From Haematospirillum jordaniae (GTDB lineage: Bacteria > Pseudomonadota > Alphaproteobacteria > Rhodospirillales > Rhodospirillaceae): a DNA stretch of 64,000 nt. Under the pieces are notes generated by a model, which was not told where the DNA came from, searched no databases, and saw only the letters and a list, made by a program, of their open reading frames with translations. A program made the translations under genes and the position numbers. Within the stretch, counting starts at the first letter, position 1, and every line of letters begins with the position of its first letter. The stretch spans positions 124,001-188,000 of the forward strand of contig NZ_CP014525.1 in NCBI RefSeq assembly GCF_001611975.1. The letters are read 5' to 3'. Shown in pieces: positions 26,677 through 34,549 of the stretch.

Positions 26677-27783
26677 ATGCATAGCCTGTACCGGTCTCTG
26701 GCAATTCTGACAGCCCTCTTGGCAGGGGCTGGTACCAATATGTCGACCTCTCTCGCCCAGACAGCACCCGTTGCCCCGGGCAGCATACGGGTTGATGGCC
26801 GTATTCTAGGCGAAAGCGCCCCCCCCGCACCCAACGAGCCACCCCTAGTTATTCCTGATTTTCGTAATGCCATGCGTGATATGATCGTTTCACTGGGGGA
26901 ATATGCCCATACACGCAACAGCCACTTTGTTGTCTTGGTCCGTCATGGTCTGGGCTTGTTGATGAAGAGCGAACGGGAAGCCAAGATCGAGCGCATGACC
27001 CTGGAACAAGATACCGGCCCTATTCCACCAACACCCGAACCAGCCGGAACGTTCAACCGTCGCCTTGTCCAAAGCCTTGATGGTGTGGTTGTTGACGGTC
27101 AGTTCTGCGCCGAAGAACCAACGGCATCCCCTGGATTTATAGCAGCCCTGCACGACATTGGCCTGAATATCCTGACTATTGACCATTGCGGAACACCCGA
27201 TGCAGCCGAGAAAGCCCTGCGGACCGCACAAACACAGCATATTGTGGCCCATGCCGATTCGGGAACGACCCCCTTGGCCGGACCGGGGCCGATGGTACTT
27301 GCCGGTAACAATCCACAGGGCGTCAACTCCTTGGCCCAAGCCACCAATGCCCTGTTTGTTGAAGGCAACAGCAGTGAAGGCAGCAAGGAGCTATGGCTGA
27401 TTCGCCTACGGGATACAAACCATGACGTCTTGGTGATTGATCCCTTCTGGAGGGACCGCATCCCCCTGTCTGCAGCAGACGTTGCAAGCCTGCGACTGAA
27501 GCAAACCGGATCCCGGCGCCTTGTCCTAGCCCGCCTGCACCTCAGCCAGGCCGCCGATACCCGTTACTACTGGAACAATGACTGGAAGATCAACGACCCC
27601 AAATGGCTGACAGGACCCGTCCCGGGGAAACCCGGGACTTATGTGGTCGCTTATTGGGAAAAAGAATGGCGCGAGCTTGTCGGAAAAATGTTCAACGGGA
27701 TGATGGACCTAGGGTTTGACGGCATTGTCCTAGAGGGTGCTGATGCCTACGCCCCCATGGAAAGTAAGATCTTCATCAAGTGA
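26677..27783 (+). CDS. secreted TM1410-type (GH114-related) protein
   Basis: 368-residue protein with a signal sequence (1-28, cleavage after LAQ) and a TIM-barrel-like chain. The C-terminal half has RRLVLARLHLSQAADTRYYW, WLTGPVPGKPGTYVVAYWEKEW and MDLGFDGIVLEGADAY, which mark the TM1410 group. That group is related to endo-alpha-1,4-polygalactosaminidases (GH114), although the activity of most members is untested. AAGGAAAG precedes ATG 26677. It acts in the periplasm or outside. It ends 18 bases before the convergent nitronate monooxygenase gene with no visible terminator. There are internal Pro-rich linkers around 45-55 and 110-120. Confidence 0.75.
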   Translation: MHSLYRSLAILTALLAGAGTNMSTSLAQTAPVAPGSIRVDGRILGESAPPAPNEPPLVIPDFRNAMRDMIVSLGEYAHTRNSHFVVLVRHGLGLLMKSEREAKIERMTLEQDTGPIPPTPEPAGTFNRRLVQSLDGVVVDGQFCAEEPTASPGFIAALHDIGLNILTIDHCGTPDAAEKALRTAQTQHIVAHADSGTTPLAGPGPMVLAGNNPQGVNSLAQATNALFVEGNSSEGSKELWLIRLRDTNHDVLVIDPFWRDRIPLSAADVASLRLKQTGSRRLVLARLHLSQAADTRYYWNNDWKINDPKWLTGPVPGKPGTYVVAYWEKEWRELVGKMFNGMMDLGFDGIVLEGADAYAPMESKIFIK

Positions 27784-27801
27784 ACAACGAGGTTGCTGAC
27801 C

Positions 27802-28764
27802 TCAGGAGTTGGGAAGGCAGCATGCTTTCATACACAAGTCCCCTGCCTGACCCAGCGCCTGCTCATACTCCCTAGACAAGCGCGTAACCAGTTCGGAAAC
27901 AGTCGGAATATCCTGAATACAGGATACACCCTGCCCAGCAGACCACACAGTCTTCCATGCCTTTGCTTCACTGCCAATATCCTTGAGACCAGCACCATGG
28001 TCCGCTGGAAGATGATCCGGATCAAGACCAGCCGCAACCAAGGATGGGCGCATAAAATTGGCAGGAATACCGGAAATGGCTGGCGTATAGACAATATCTT
28101 CCGCTGCAGAAGCAACGACCATGTCCTTGTAGGCTGGTTCCACAGCGCATTCGCGGGTGGCAATAAAACGGGTTCCCATATAAGCAAGGTCAGCCCCCAG
28201 AAGACGCGCCGCGGCAATCTGCTCGCCGGTCGAAAGAGCACCGGCAAGCAGCAGGGTCCCGGTAAAAAACTGGCGCACTTCCCACAGCAAGGCAAAAGGA
28301 TTGATGGTTCCGGCATGCCCCCCGGCACCCGCTGCTACCAGAATCAATCCATCAACACCCGCCTCAGCTGCCTTCCTAGCATGGCGCACGGTTGTGACAT
28401 CATGAAACACAACACCACCATAGTCGTGCACTTTATCAACAACATCCCTTACAGCCCCCAAGGATGTAATCACAACCGGCACCCGATGGCGGATGACCAT
28501 TTCAAGATCAGCCTGCAGACGGGGGTTCGTACGATGAACAATAAGGTTAACGCCAAAGGGGGCTTCAGCAGCCCCCAGCGAAGACTTCAACGTCTCGAGC
28601 CAGCTGGCAAAGCCCTCTGTCGTACGCTGGTTCAGGGCCGGAAAAGTCCCCACAATACCAGCACGACAACAAGCAAGGACCAGATCTAGGCCTGATGCCA
28701 AAAACATGGGGGCGGCCACAACAGGCAACTGCAAACGCCCTTGTAAAATATCTGGCAGCGGCAT
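27802..28764 (-). CDS. nitronate monooxygenase-like flavoprotein
   Basis: 320-residue FMN-binding TIM-barrel oxidoreductase of the 2-nitropropane dioxygenase group. PVVAAPMFLASG opens the barrel, DGLILVAAGAGGHAG is the flavin-phosphate loop, ALSTGEQIAAARLLGADLAYMGTRF is the second phosphate-binding loop, and KDMVVASAAEDIVYTPAISGIPANF covers the active site. Family members oxidise alkyl nitronates; some are enoyl-ACP reductases (FabK), so the substrate is open. ATG 28764 follows GGGGGAAGGGG. It is a single gene between the convergent TM1410 gene and the DUF805 terminator. Confidence 0.85.
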   Translation of the reverse strand: MPLPDILQGRLQLPVVAAPMFLASGLDLVLACCRAGIVGTFPALNQRTTEGFASWLETLKSSLGAAEAPFGVNLIVHRTNPRLQADLEMVIRHRVPVVITSLGAVRDVVDKVHDYGGVVFHDVTTVRHARKAAEAGVDGLILVAAGAGGHAGTINPFALLWEVRQFFTGTLLLAGALSTGEQIAAARLLGADLAYMGTRFIATRECAVEPAYKDMVVASAAEDIVYTPAISGIPANFMRPSLVAAGLDPDHLPADHGAGLKDIGSEAKAWKTVWSAGQGVSCIQDIPTVSELVTRLSREYEQALGQAGDLCMKACCLPNS

Positions 28765-28846
28765 GACCCCTTCCCCCTTACGGTTCTGCATTGCCGGATA
28801 GCAAGGCTACACGTCTCCCCGAATACAAGCCAGCCCTGTTGTGCAA

Positions 28847-28878
28847 AACAAAAAGACCCCGGGCAAGAGCCCAGGGCC
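28847..28878 (-). terminator. intrinsic terminator of the DUF805 gene
   Basis: On the minus strand CCCTGGGC, loop TCTT and GCCCGGGG form an 8-bp stem with one G-U pair, followed by CTTTTTGTTTTG. The wobble pair forms only in minus-strand RNA, which fixes the orientation. Confidence 0.85.
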
Positions 28879-28898
28879 TGTATCATGCAAAAGAAGGA

Positions 28899-29255
28899 TC
28901 AAGCTCCTGCACACGCCAACGGATCAGGGCCATAACGGTTATCCCCATCCGTACCGGGTATAAACAAAACAGCAAAAGCAAATATTACACCAACAAACGG
29001 AATCAGCCCGATCAGCACGGACCACCCCGTCCATCCAAAGTCACGGCAACGCTGCGCCTGAACAAAGCAATGCGATATAGACGTCACCACAATCAATACA
29101 ATGGCAAGCGACATGGCCAAGGGATCTTGGACCGCAAAGATTAGAATCGATGACACGATGTAGCAAAAGATCAATGTCAACAAGAACAGAAGATAAGACT
29201 TGCGGTTCCGGCGACCGGAAGCAGAAAAAAGAGAAGACATAACAGGCTTTGACAT
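28899..29255 (-). CDS. DUF805 family membrane protein
   Basis: 118-residue inner-membrane protein with three or four hydrophobic segments (about 21-42, 44-65, 81-103). The family core FSASGRRNRKSYLLF and QAQRCRDFGWTGWSVLIGLIPFVG is present. The C-terminus PGTDGDNRYGPDPL is the usual DUF805 end (G..G.N.YG.DP). The function is unknown. ATG 29255 follows GGGAGG by five to six bases, a strong ribosome site. A terminator follows directly. Confidence 0.88.
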   Translation of the reverse strand: MSKPVMSSLFSASGRRNRKSYLLFLLTLIFCYIVSSILIFAVQDPLAMSLAIVLIVVTSISHCFVQAQRCRDFGWTGWSVLIGLIPFVGVIFAFAVLFIPGTDGDNRYGPDPLACAGA

Positions 29256-29353
29256 AAAAATCCTCCCAGACATAAGTGTTCAATTAAGGCTGAAATTGCG
29301 ATCTCAACCCGACCTAAATAACAAAACACAGCCTAGAGTTTCTACACAATAAT

Positions 29354-29376
29354 AGCCCCGACACTAGGCCGGGGCT
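29354..29376 (-). terminator. hairpin after the Hpt gene
   Basis: AGCCCCG (29354-29360) pairs with CGGGGCT (29370-29376) around a nine-base loop, followed on the minus strand by ATTATTGT. It probably ends the response-regulator/Hpt transcript, with a weak T-run. Confidence 0.55.
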
Positions 29377-29405
29377 GGATTACAACAACAGCAAGGAACG
29401 ACGGG

Positions 29406-30029
29406 TTACCCCCCCTTCAGGGTTTTGGTCAAGGTTGCCTCCAGACCGCTGATCATATTCTCACCTGCACGACCGCCATCACCTTGCATGCGCCCTGAAA
29501 TCACCAAGCGCAAGGCATCAACGTGGACCTTGATCACGGCCAGATAACTGGAACGCCAGTCATTTTCCAGTTTCTCTATCAAACGACACAGCATATTTCC
29601 AATGACGGTTACCAAACCATACCCGAAGCTTCCCCCCTGCCCTTTCATGTCATGAGCAAGCGAGAAAAGCTCGCGCAGGACGGGCTTGGCATCGGCCGGT
29701 GGCGTTTTCTCCAGACGCTCATAGAGGCCCTGCAAACGCTGCAGATCTTCCTCCGCCCAAGCAAGATAATCACCGGCCATAGACGTCATGACCTTCTCCG
29801 CACGATCCAGCATTTCTGGACTGACGCCCGAAGCAGAAACAGAAACCTTGTCCTTGATTTTGTGAGGTGGCTGAACAACCTCAACGCCCGTACGGGATAA
29901 AGCTGCAGCTTTGGCATCTGCCAGCTGGCGAAGCATCTCCTCCAGCTCTTCCGGGCTGACGGGGGGACGTTCCACCTCCTTCTCGCCAACGGATGATGCT
30001 TGGTTATTCTGCTTCTTTTCAGTCGTCAC
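29406..30029 (-). CDS. Hpt-domain protein
   Basis: 207-residue cytoplasmic protein. A charged N-terminus (EKKQNNQASS...VERPPVSPEELEEML) is followed by a four-helix histidine phosphotransfer domain. The phospho-His is in LFSLAHDMKGQGGSFGYGLV, about H126, where AHxxKGxxxxxG is the Hpt signature. Partner sites are expected to be receiver domains, and the neighbouring receiver protein is the obvious candidate. GTG 30029 is chosen because AGGAGG precedes it by eight bases; a longer frame to 30110 overlaps the upstream gene. The pair is likely one transcript. Confidence 0.82.
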   Translation of the reverse strand: MTTEKKQNNQASSVGEKEVERPPVSPEELEEMLRQLADAKAAALSRTGVEVVQPPHKIKDKVSVSASGVSPEMLDRAEKVMTSMAGDYLAWAEEDLQRLQGLYERLEKTPPADAKPVLRELFSLAHDMKGQGGSFGYGLVTVIGNMLCRLIEKLENDWRSSYLAVIKVHVDALRLVISGRMQGDGGRAGENMISGLEATLTKTLKGG

Positions 30030-30087
30030 GCTCGGGCCTCCTGTTCCGAAAATTCGGTTACACGGGGCGATAATGGCAGAAAGTTTC

Positions 30088-30657
30088 TTATCCGCCCAGA
30101 AGAGCTTCAACTTCCGACTGGCTCAGGCCTCCATCCTCAACCTGATCCACAGCCTGCTTGATCGCTTCTTGGTTGACCTTGCGCCGCTCCGGCCCCTTCC
30201 AGTCAATCTGGCGACGGCGCCGATCCGGGCCAAAGTAAAGGCCTGCACGCACAAAGGGCCGCGGACGCTCGATAATCGACCGTATACGCGAATAAAGTCC
30301 CTTGGCCGAAATAGGCTTGGCCAGAAATTCGTGAATACCGGAATCACGGGCTTCAATCACCCGGTGCATTTCCGTATGCCCTGTCAGCATAATAATAGGG
30401 ACAAACGGGTTTGGGCTGTCCTTGCCGGTTCGCACCAGACGCACAAAGTCCAACCCGTCCAACGGGGACATGTTCCAGTCGCAAATAATAACGTCTGCCG
30501 GAAAATGGCGCAGTTCCTTGAAGGCATCAGCACCATCTGCAGCTTCGTGAACGTTCTTGGATCCAAGGGCATGCAGCAAGGTCTTGACCAACGCACGCAT
30601 GTGCTTGTTGTCATCTACGACAAGGAAGTTGAGGCGATCTAGGTTGTAACCGCTCAT
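30088..30657 (-). CDS. single-receiver response regulator with charged tail
   Basis: 189-residue protein with one CheY-like receiver domain (about 8-125). The acidic pair is D15-D16, the phospho-acceptor is D60 in IICDWNM, the switch Thr is T92 in MLTGHTE and the Lys is K114 in LAKPIS. No DNA-binding or enzymatic output domain is visible. The tail (126-189) is rich in Arg and contains FGPDRRRRQ and GPERRKV, repeated DRR/ERR turns. It is likely to pass phosphate to or from the downstream Hpt protein. It is similar in layout to single-receiver regulators that accompany motility or cell-cycle pathways in Rhodospirillales, though no che gene is nearby. Confidence 0.85.
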   Translation of the reverse strand: MSGYNLDRLNFLVVDDNKHMRALVKTLLHALGSKNVHEAADGADAFKELRHFPADVIICDWNMSPLDGLDFVRLVRTGKDSPNPFVPIIMLTGHTEMHRVIEARDSGIHEFLAKPISAKGLYSRIRSIIERPRPFVRAGLYFGPDRRRRQIDWKGPERRKVNQEAIKQAVDQVEDGGLSQSEVEALLGG

Positions 30658-30973
30658 CCGCTACCCTTTCTGCCGCCTCGCCCCGCGTGGGGGATTCGGG
30701 GCTGCCATACTCCGGCGCCACCAGAAGATCCGGGCAGAATCAACCCTGAACCCACATAGTCTGGCCGATTATCAAAGAGACTGTATGTAAAGTCTATGTC
30801 ATACTAACGGACTATGGCTAGCCAGACTACGCTTCAGGTGCCAAATCCAGTCCAAAAAGCCCCCTGAACATCCGACTGTCAGACACATAATCCGGCTACA
30901 CAAGGAAACACAGGCCGATAAGCCCCTTCAGGCCACAACACCCTACTGTGACGGAGATGCACTTGCACCAAGC
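30658..30973. other. 316-base region without a gene
   Basis: This is upstream of the response regulator and downstream of the 30974 gene, so it should hold the regulator's promoter and the end of the other transcript. I see no RNA gene, no clear promoter and no convincing ORF. CCCCGCGTGGGGGATTCGGGG near 30680-30700 can fold weakly. Confidence 0.45.
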
Positions 30974-31390
30974 TCAAGTATTATCCACAGAGCCCAAGGC
31001 AGCAAACAATCGCGACACAATGGCCCGGCACTGGTCAAGAAGAACACGCGCAGAGGCCAATGCCGAGCGGGCGGCATCATCATCAGACTGAAAATCAAGA
31101 AAAAACCGGTGAGCCAATAAAGTATAGACTGGCTTCATGTCACGCAAGACAGCGCGATCATCATCCGTCAAGACATCCCGGATAGCTTGGGCTGCCGCTC
31201 CGGAAGCCAGAATGCCGGTCAATGCATCCAAATCACTGTGAAAGCTTGGCGAATCAAAATCGTCATGCACACCCACGCTGGTTACCAACACCGATAAATC
31301 ACGTGCCAGACACTGGGAATCCCGCGCTAGACCGGCAAAGACGCATAACGTGCTGTCTTCCCACACATTACCGTTCGACTCGGCTGCCAT
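30974..31390 (-). CDS. hypothetical protein
   Basis: 138-residue acidic, helical, cytoplasmic protein of unknown function. No signal peptide or membrane segment is seen. There is an Asp-rich centre (VLTDDDRAVLRDMKPVYTLL and FFLDFQSDDDAAR). ATG 31390 follows AAGGGTTG and is preferred over an in-frame start 42 bases upstream. It lies 316 bases upstream of the response regulator on the same strand, which gives no strong functional link. I cannot name a family. Confidence 0.6.
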   Translation of the reverse strand: MAAESNGNVWEDSTLCVFAGLARDSQCLARDLSVLVTSVGVHDDFDSPSFHSDLDALTGILASGAAAQAIRDVLTDDDRAVLRDMKPVYTLLAHRFFLDFQSDDDAARSALASARVLLDQCRAIVSRLFAALGSVDNT

Positions 31391-31570
31391 GCTACAACCC
31401 TTCTTGCCCGTGATGGAAGAAACACTCCCCATCAGATACCCACACGCAAATCCACAGCAACAGACGCCACCGTACCACCTGTATCAGCACTGCTTCCAGT
31501 CTATTGCCTCAACCGGTGGCACCACTGTAACCGGCCATGTTGCAACAGGCGAGACAGAAGCAACAACGCC

Positions 31571-31969
31571 TTACCCATTGGGCATGGAGACAACCACACC
31601 ACCCGCGTCACGCCAAGCCCGTAACCCCCCGCCCAGATGACAGACGGAAGACACCCCCATCTCCATCAAAGTCTGGCACGCAAGGGCAGAGCGCCACGCC
31701 GAGGCACAGTAAAGAACCAGCCTACGTCCCTCCCCGAAGACACCGCGAAAATACGGGCTGTCCGGATCAACCCAGAACTCCAGTAATCCACGGGGCGCAT
31801 GAAACGACCCCGGTATCACACCATCACGGGCCAGCTCACGGATATCACGGACATCAACAAACAAAACGCCTGGATCAGCGTGCAGGTCCAAGGCGTCTGA
31901 TACAGAAACTGTCTCGATACGGGCATAGGCCTCATCAAGAAGCTGACGAAATCCACGGGCCAAAGCCAT
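31571..31969 (-). CDS. rhodanese-like sulphurtransferase
   Basis: 132-residue single-domain rhodanese. The N-terminal CH2A-like motif is VLFVDVRDIRELARDGVIPGS (35-55) and the active-site loop is LYCASAWRSALA with the catalytic Cys at 88. It carries persulphide sulphur; the acceptor is not known. Its ATG directly abuts the TAG of the HCCA-isomerase-like gene (no base between), so the two are probably translationally coupled. It is the last gene of the acyl-CoA dehydrogenase block. Confidence 0.88.
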   Translation of the reverse strand: MALARGFRQLLDEAYARIETVSVSDALDLHADPGVLFVDVRDIRELARDGVIPGSFHAPRGLLEFWVDPDSPYFRGVFGEGRRLVLYCASAWRSALACQTLMEMGVSSVCHLGGGLRAWRDAGGVVVSMPNG

Positions 31970-32578
31970 CTACCATCCCCCGCTTTGCAACCACTCCTCC
32001 ACCATCCACAAACGATCAGCCCCCCAAAACATTTCTCCGTCAACAATGGTCACAGGGGCACCAAAAATCTTGCGCCGGACAGCTTCGTCATTAATGCCCT
32101 TGAGTCGTTCTTTTATTGCTGACTCTTCCAAGGCATCATCCAGAACAGCACGGTCCAGCCCGATCTTTGATGCAACATCCAGCGCCACATCCTTCTCAGC
32201 AATATTATGACCACGGGAAAAGAAGGCATCAAAGACAGAGCCAACAAAATCAGCTGCTTTTTCTGGCTTGTAGCGCTCAACCCAGTAAAAGATCCGGGCG
32301 GGTATCAATGTGGAAACCGGGAACGGATCCGGCCAGACGAAGTCCATTTCATAAAGACGGGCAAAGCGCGGAACATCGCGACCCATGTATTCTTTCTTGA
32401 ACAGATTATCCACGTTTGGCTTGGCCCCGGTTTCCTTGAAAACCGCGCCCAGAAGGAAGGGCCGCCAGACAACTGAACGACCGTGCTCATCCGCAATTTC
32501 CTCAATCTGGGCTGATGCTAGATAGGCATAGGGACTGGAAAAATCAAACCAGAATTCAACAGGCTTTTTACTGGACAT
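31970..32578 (-). CDS. DsbA-fold protein, 2-hydroxychromene-2-carboxylate isomerase / kappa GST family
   Basis: 202-residue thioredoxin/DsbA-fold protein. The N-terminal strand VEFWFDFSSPYAYLAS carries Ser-Pro in place of the DsbA CxxC, the mark of kappa-class glutathione transferases and HCCA isomerases. VWRPFLLGAVFKETG and FGAPVTIVDGEMFWGADRLWMVEEWL complete the fold. It would use glutathione; aromatic degradation is not otherwise evident here. ATG 32578 shares one base with the TGA of the acyl-CoA dehydrogenase gene, so translation is coupled. Confidence 0.87.
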   Translation of the reverse strand: MSSKKPVEFWFDFSSPYAYLASAQIEEIADEHGRSVVWRPFLLGAVFKETGAKPNVDNLFKKEYMGRDVPRFARLYEMDFVWPDPFPVSTLIPARIFYWVERYKPEKAADFVGSVFDAFFSRGHNIAEKDVALDVASKIGLDRAVLDDALEESAIKERLKGINDEAVRRKIFGAPVTIVDGEMFWGADRLWMVEEWLQSGGW

Positions 32579-33723
32579 CACGCACTACACTCCTGAGCGA
32601 TGGCCCGGGCGATGACCATCCGCTGGACATCGCTGGTTCCTTCATAGATCTGGCAAACCCTGACATCCCGATATATGCGCTCTACCTCGCAGTCCCGCAT
32701 ATACCCATACCCGCCAAAAATTTGCAGCGCTTCTGAACATACACGCTCTGCCATCTCCGATGCAAAAAGCTTGGCCATGCTGGCCTCGGTCAAAGCAGAA
32801 CGACCACTGTCACGACACGCGGCGGCCTCAGATACCATAAGACGGGCGGCAGCGATCTGCGTTTTCATGTCTGCCAAACGAAAAGCCAGCGCCTGATGCC
32901 CTATCAGGGGGCGACCAAAAGCTTCTCTTTGGCAAGCATAATCACGGGCCATTTCAAACGCCGCCCGAGCCATACCCACGGCTTGGGCTGCTATACCGAT
33001 ACGGCCACCTTCCAGATTGGACAGGGCAATACGATATCCCTCCCCAAGCTGTCCCAACATCAAGGTACCGGGAAGACGTATGTTATCAAGAGCAATCTGG
33101 CAGGTATCAGAGGCATGCAGCCCCAGCTTTTCTTCGACCCTGAGCACCTGCCAACCCGGCAGAGATGTAGGCACAATAAAAGCAGAGATTCCCTTCTTTC
33201 CCGCATCAGGATCTGTCACGGCAAAAACAATGGCAACATCGGCATTGCGCCCCGACGTTACGAACATCTTGGAGCCATTCAGGACCCAGGCATCGCCATC
33301 CGCAACCGCACGGGTCCTCAAGGCAGAAGCATCCGATCCAGCCTGAGGTTCGGTCAGACAAAAGGCGCCCAGCATCTGTCCCTGCGCCAGAGGACGAAGA
33401 AACGTGTTCTGCTGAGATTCAGTCCCGTAAAGAAGAAGTGGCATGCAAGCCACAGAGTTGTGCACACTCATAATTGTTGAGACAGCACCGCATCCGGCGG
33501 CAATTTCCTCAACCGCCAAGGCATACGACTGATAATCCATGCCGGCACCACCCCATTCCGGAGGGACGAGCATCCCCATAAAACCAAGCTCACCCATCCT
33601 GGCCAGAACAGAGCGAGGAACCGCATGCTCTTGGTCCCAACGGGCTGCATGCGGGCGAAGCTCTGCACAAGAAAAGGCACGGGCCATGTCACGCACCATG
33701 GCCTGCTGATCATCAAAAGGCAT
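32578..33723 (-). CDS. acyl-CoA dehydrogenase
   Basis: 381-residue FAD enzyme introducing the trans-2 double bond in acyl-CoA. CLTEPQAGSDASAL and FVTSGRNADV form the FAD/substrate region, QIFGGYGYMRDCEVER is the C-terminal signature and the catalytic Glu is E361 in IYEGTSDVQRMVIARAIA. The position of this Glu fits short- or medium-chain dehydrogenases; isobutyryl-CoA or 2-methylbutyryl-CoA dehydrogenase activity is possible. It heads an overlapping trio with the HCCA-isomerase-like and rhodanese genes. A thiolase lies nearby on the same strand. Confidence 0.92.
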   Translation of the reverse strand: MPFDDQQAMVRDMARAFSCAELRPHAARWDQEHAVPRSVLARMGELGFMGMLVPPEWGGAGMDYQSYALAVEEIAAGCGAVSTIMSVHNSVACMPLLLYGTESQQNTFLRPLAQGQMLGAFCLTEPQAGSDASALRTRAVADGDAWVLNGSKMFVTSGRNADVAIVFAVTDPDAGKKGISAFIVPTSLPGWQVLRVEEKLGLHASDTCQIALDNIRLPGTLMLGQLGEGYRIALSNLEGGRIGIAAQAVGMARAAFEMARDYACQREAFGRPLIGHQALAFRLADMKTQIAAARLMVSEAAACRDSGRSALTEASMAKLFASEMAERVCSEALQIFGGYGYMRDCEVERIYRDVRVCQIYEGTSDVQRMVIARAIAQECSA

Positions 33724-33760
33724 CCCTGTCCCCCCTGTTCATCCACCCCTAGCGACAGTC

Positions 33761-34393
33761 CTAGACCATCTGCACGAACGTGTCACTCTCTTGATCAAGC
33801 TGCCACAGGATGCCTTCACGCATGTCAAACCACCAGCCGTGCAAAACAATCTTGCCTGCATTCTCGGCATCGCGGACAAACGGGAATGTCCTCAGGTTGG
33901 ATAACGACCTGCGCAAGGAACTCTGGCTGACCGGATCGGGGTCATCATCCTCATGCCCGGCACAATCACCCATCAGCGAGATCCAAGGATTGATAAACGG
34001 GCGATCCATCTTCTGCCCCTGACGAGCAGCGACCAAGGCCCGCATACCACCACAGCCGGAGTGGGCCAGCACAATCACATCGGCAACTTTCAGGTCACGC
34101 ACAGCATATTCTATTGCCGCCGAGGTACCGTGGTAAGCCCCATCCTGCTCACATGGGGGAACCAAGGCGGCCACGTTACGCACAACAAACAGCTCCCCCG
34201 GCTCGGCATTGGTCAGGATAGCTGGATCAACACGGCTATCAGAACAGGCAATCAGGAGCACCTCCGGCTGCTGGGCACCCTCGACAAGAGATACCGCTCG
34301 CTCTGGCCTTTGCTCGTAATAGGTCGAGCGAAAAGCCCGAAAGCCCGCCACCATCCTGTCAATTGTCCTGATTTTTTCCATTGTTCCTGTCAT
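33761..34393 (-). CDS. beta-class carbonic anhydrase
   Basis: 210-residue zinc enzyme interconverting CO2 and bicarbonate. The zinc and catalytic residues are in LLIACSDSRVDP (C50, D52, R54) and LAHSGCGGMRAL (H111, C114). The EPGELFVVRNVAALVPP loop and HGTSAAIEYAV are typical of the plant-type/bacterial Can group. It lies 38 bases upstream of the acyl-CoA dehydrogenase gene on the same strand and may be co-transcribed; the metabolic link is not obvious. Confidence 0.94.
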   Translation of the reverse strand: MTGTMEKIRTIDRMVAGFRAFRSTYYEQRPERAVSLVEGAQQPEVLLIACSDSRVDPAILTNAEPGELFVVRNVAALVPPCEQDGAYHGTSAAIEYAVRDLKVADVIVLAHSGCGGMRALVAARQGQKMDRPFINPWISLMGDCAGHEDDDPDPVSQSSLRRSLSNLRTFPFVRDAENAGKIVLHGWWFDMREGILWQLDQESDTFVQMV

Positions 34394-34549
34394 TTCATAA
34401 GCTCCTGCGTGTCACCCAGTTGCAACAGCACCCGGTCAAGCCTCTGCCCGGAAGCAACGGACGCCACATTGGTGCACATACGTCCTGTAATCAAGACTGT
34501 TTTTGTACGCTTTTATGACAAAGCCTGTCGGGCGCCGAGTGTCCCGGAT

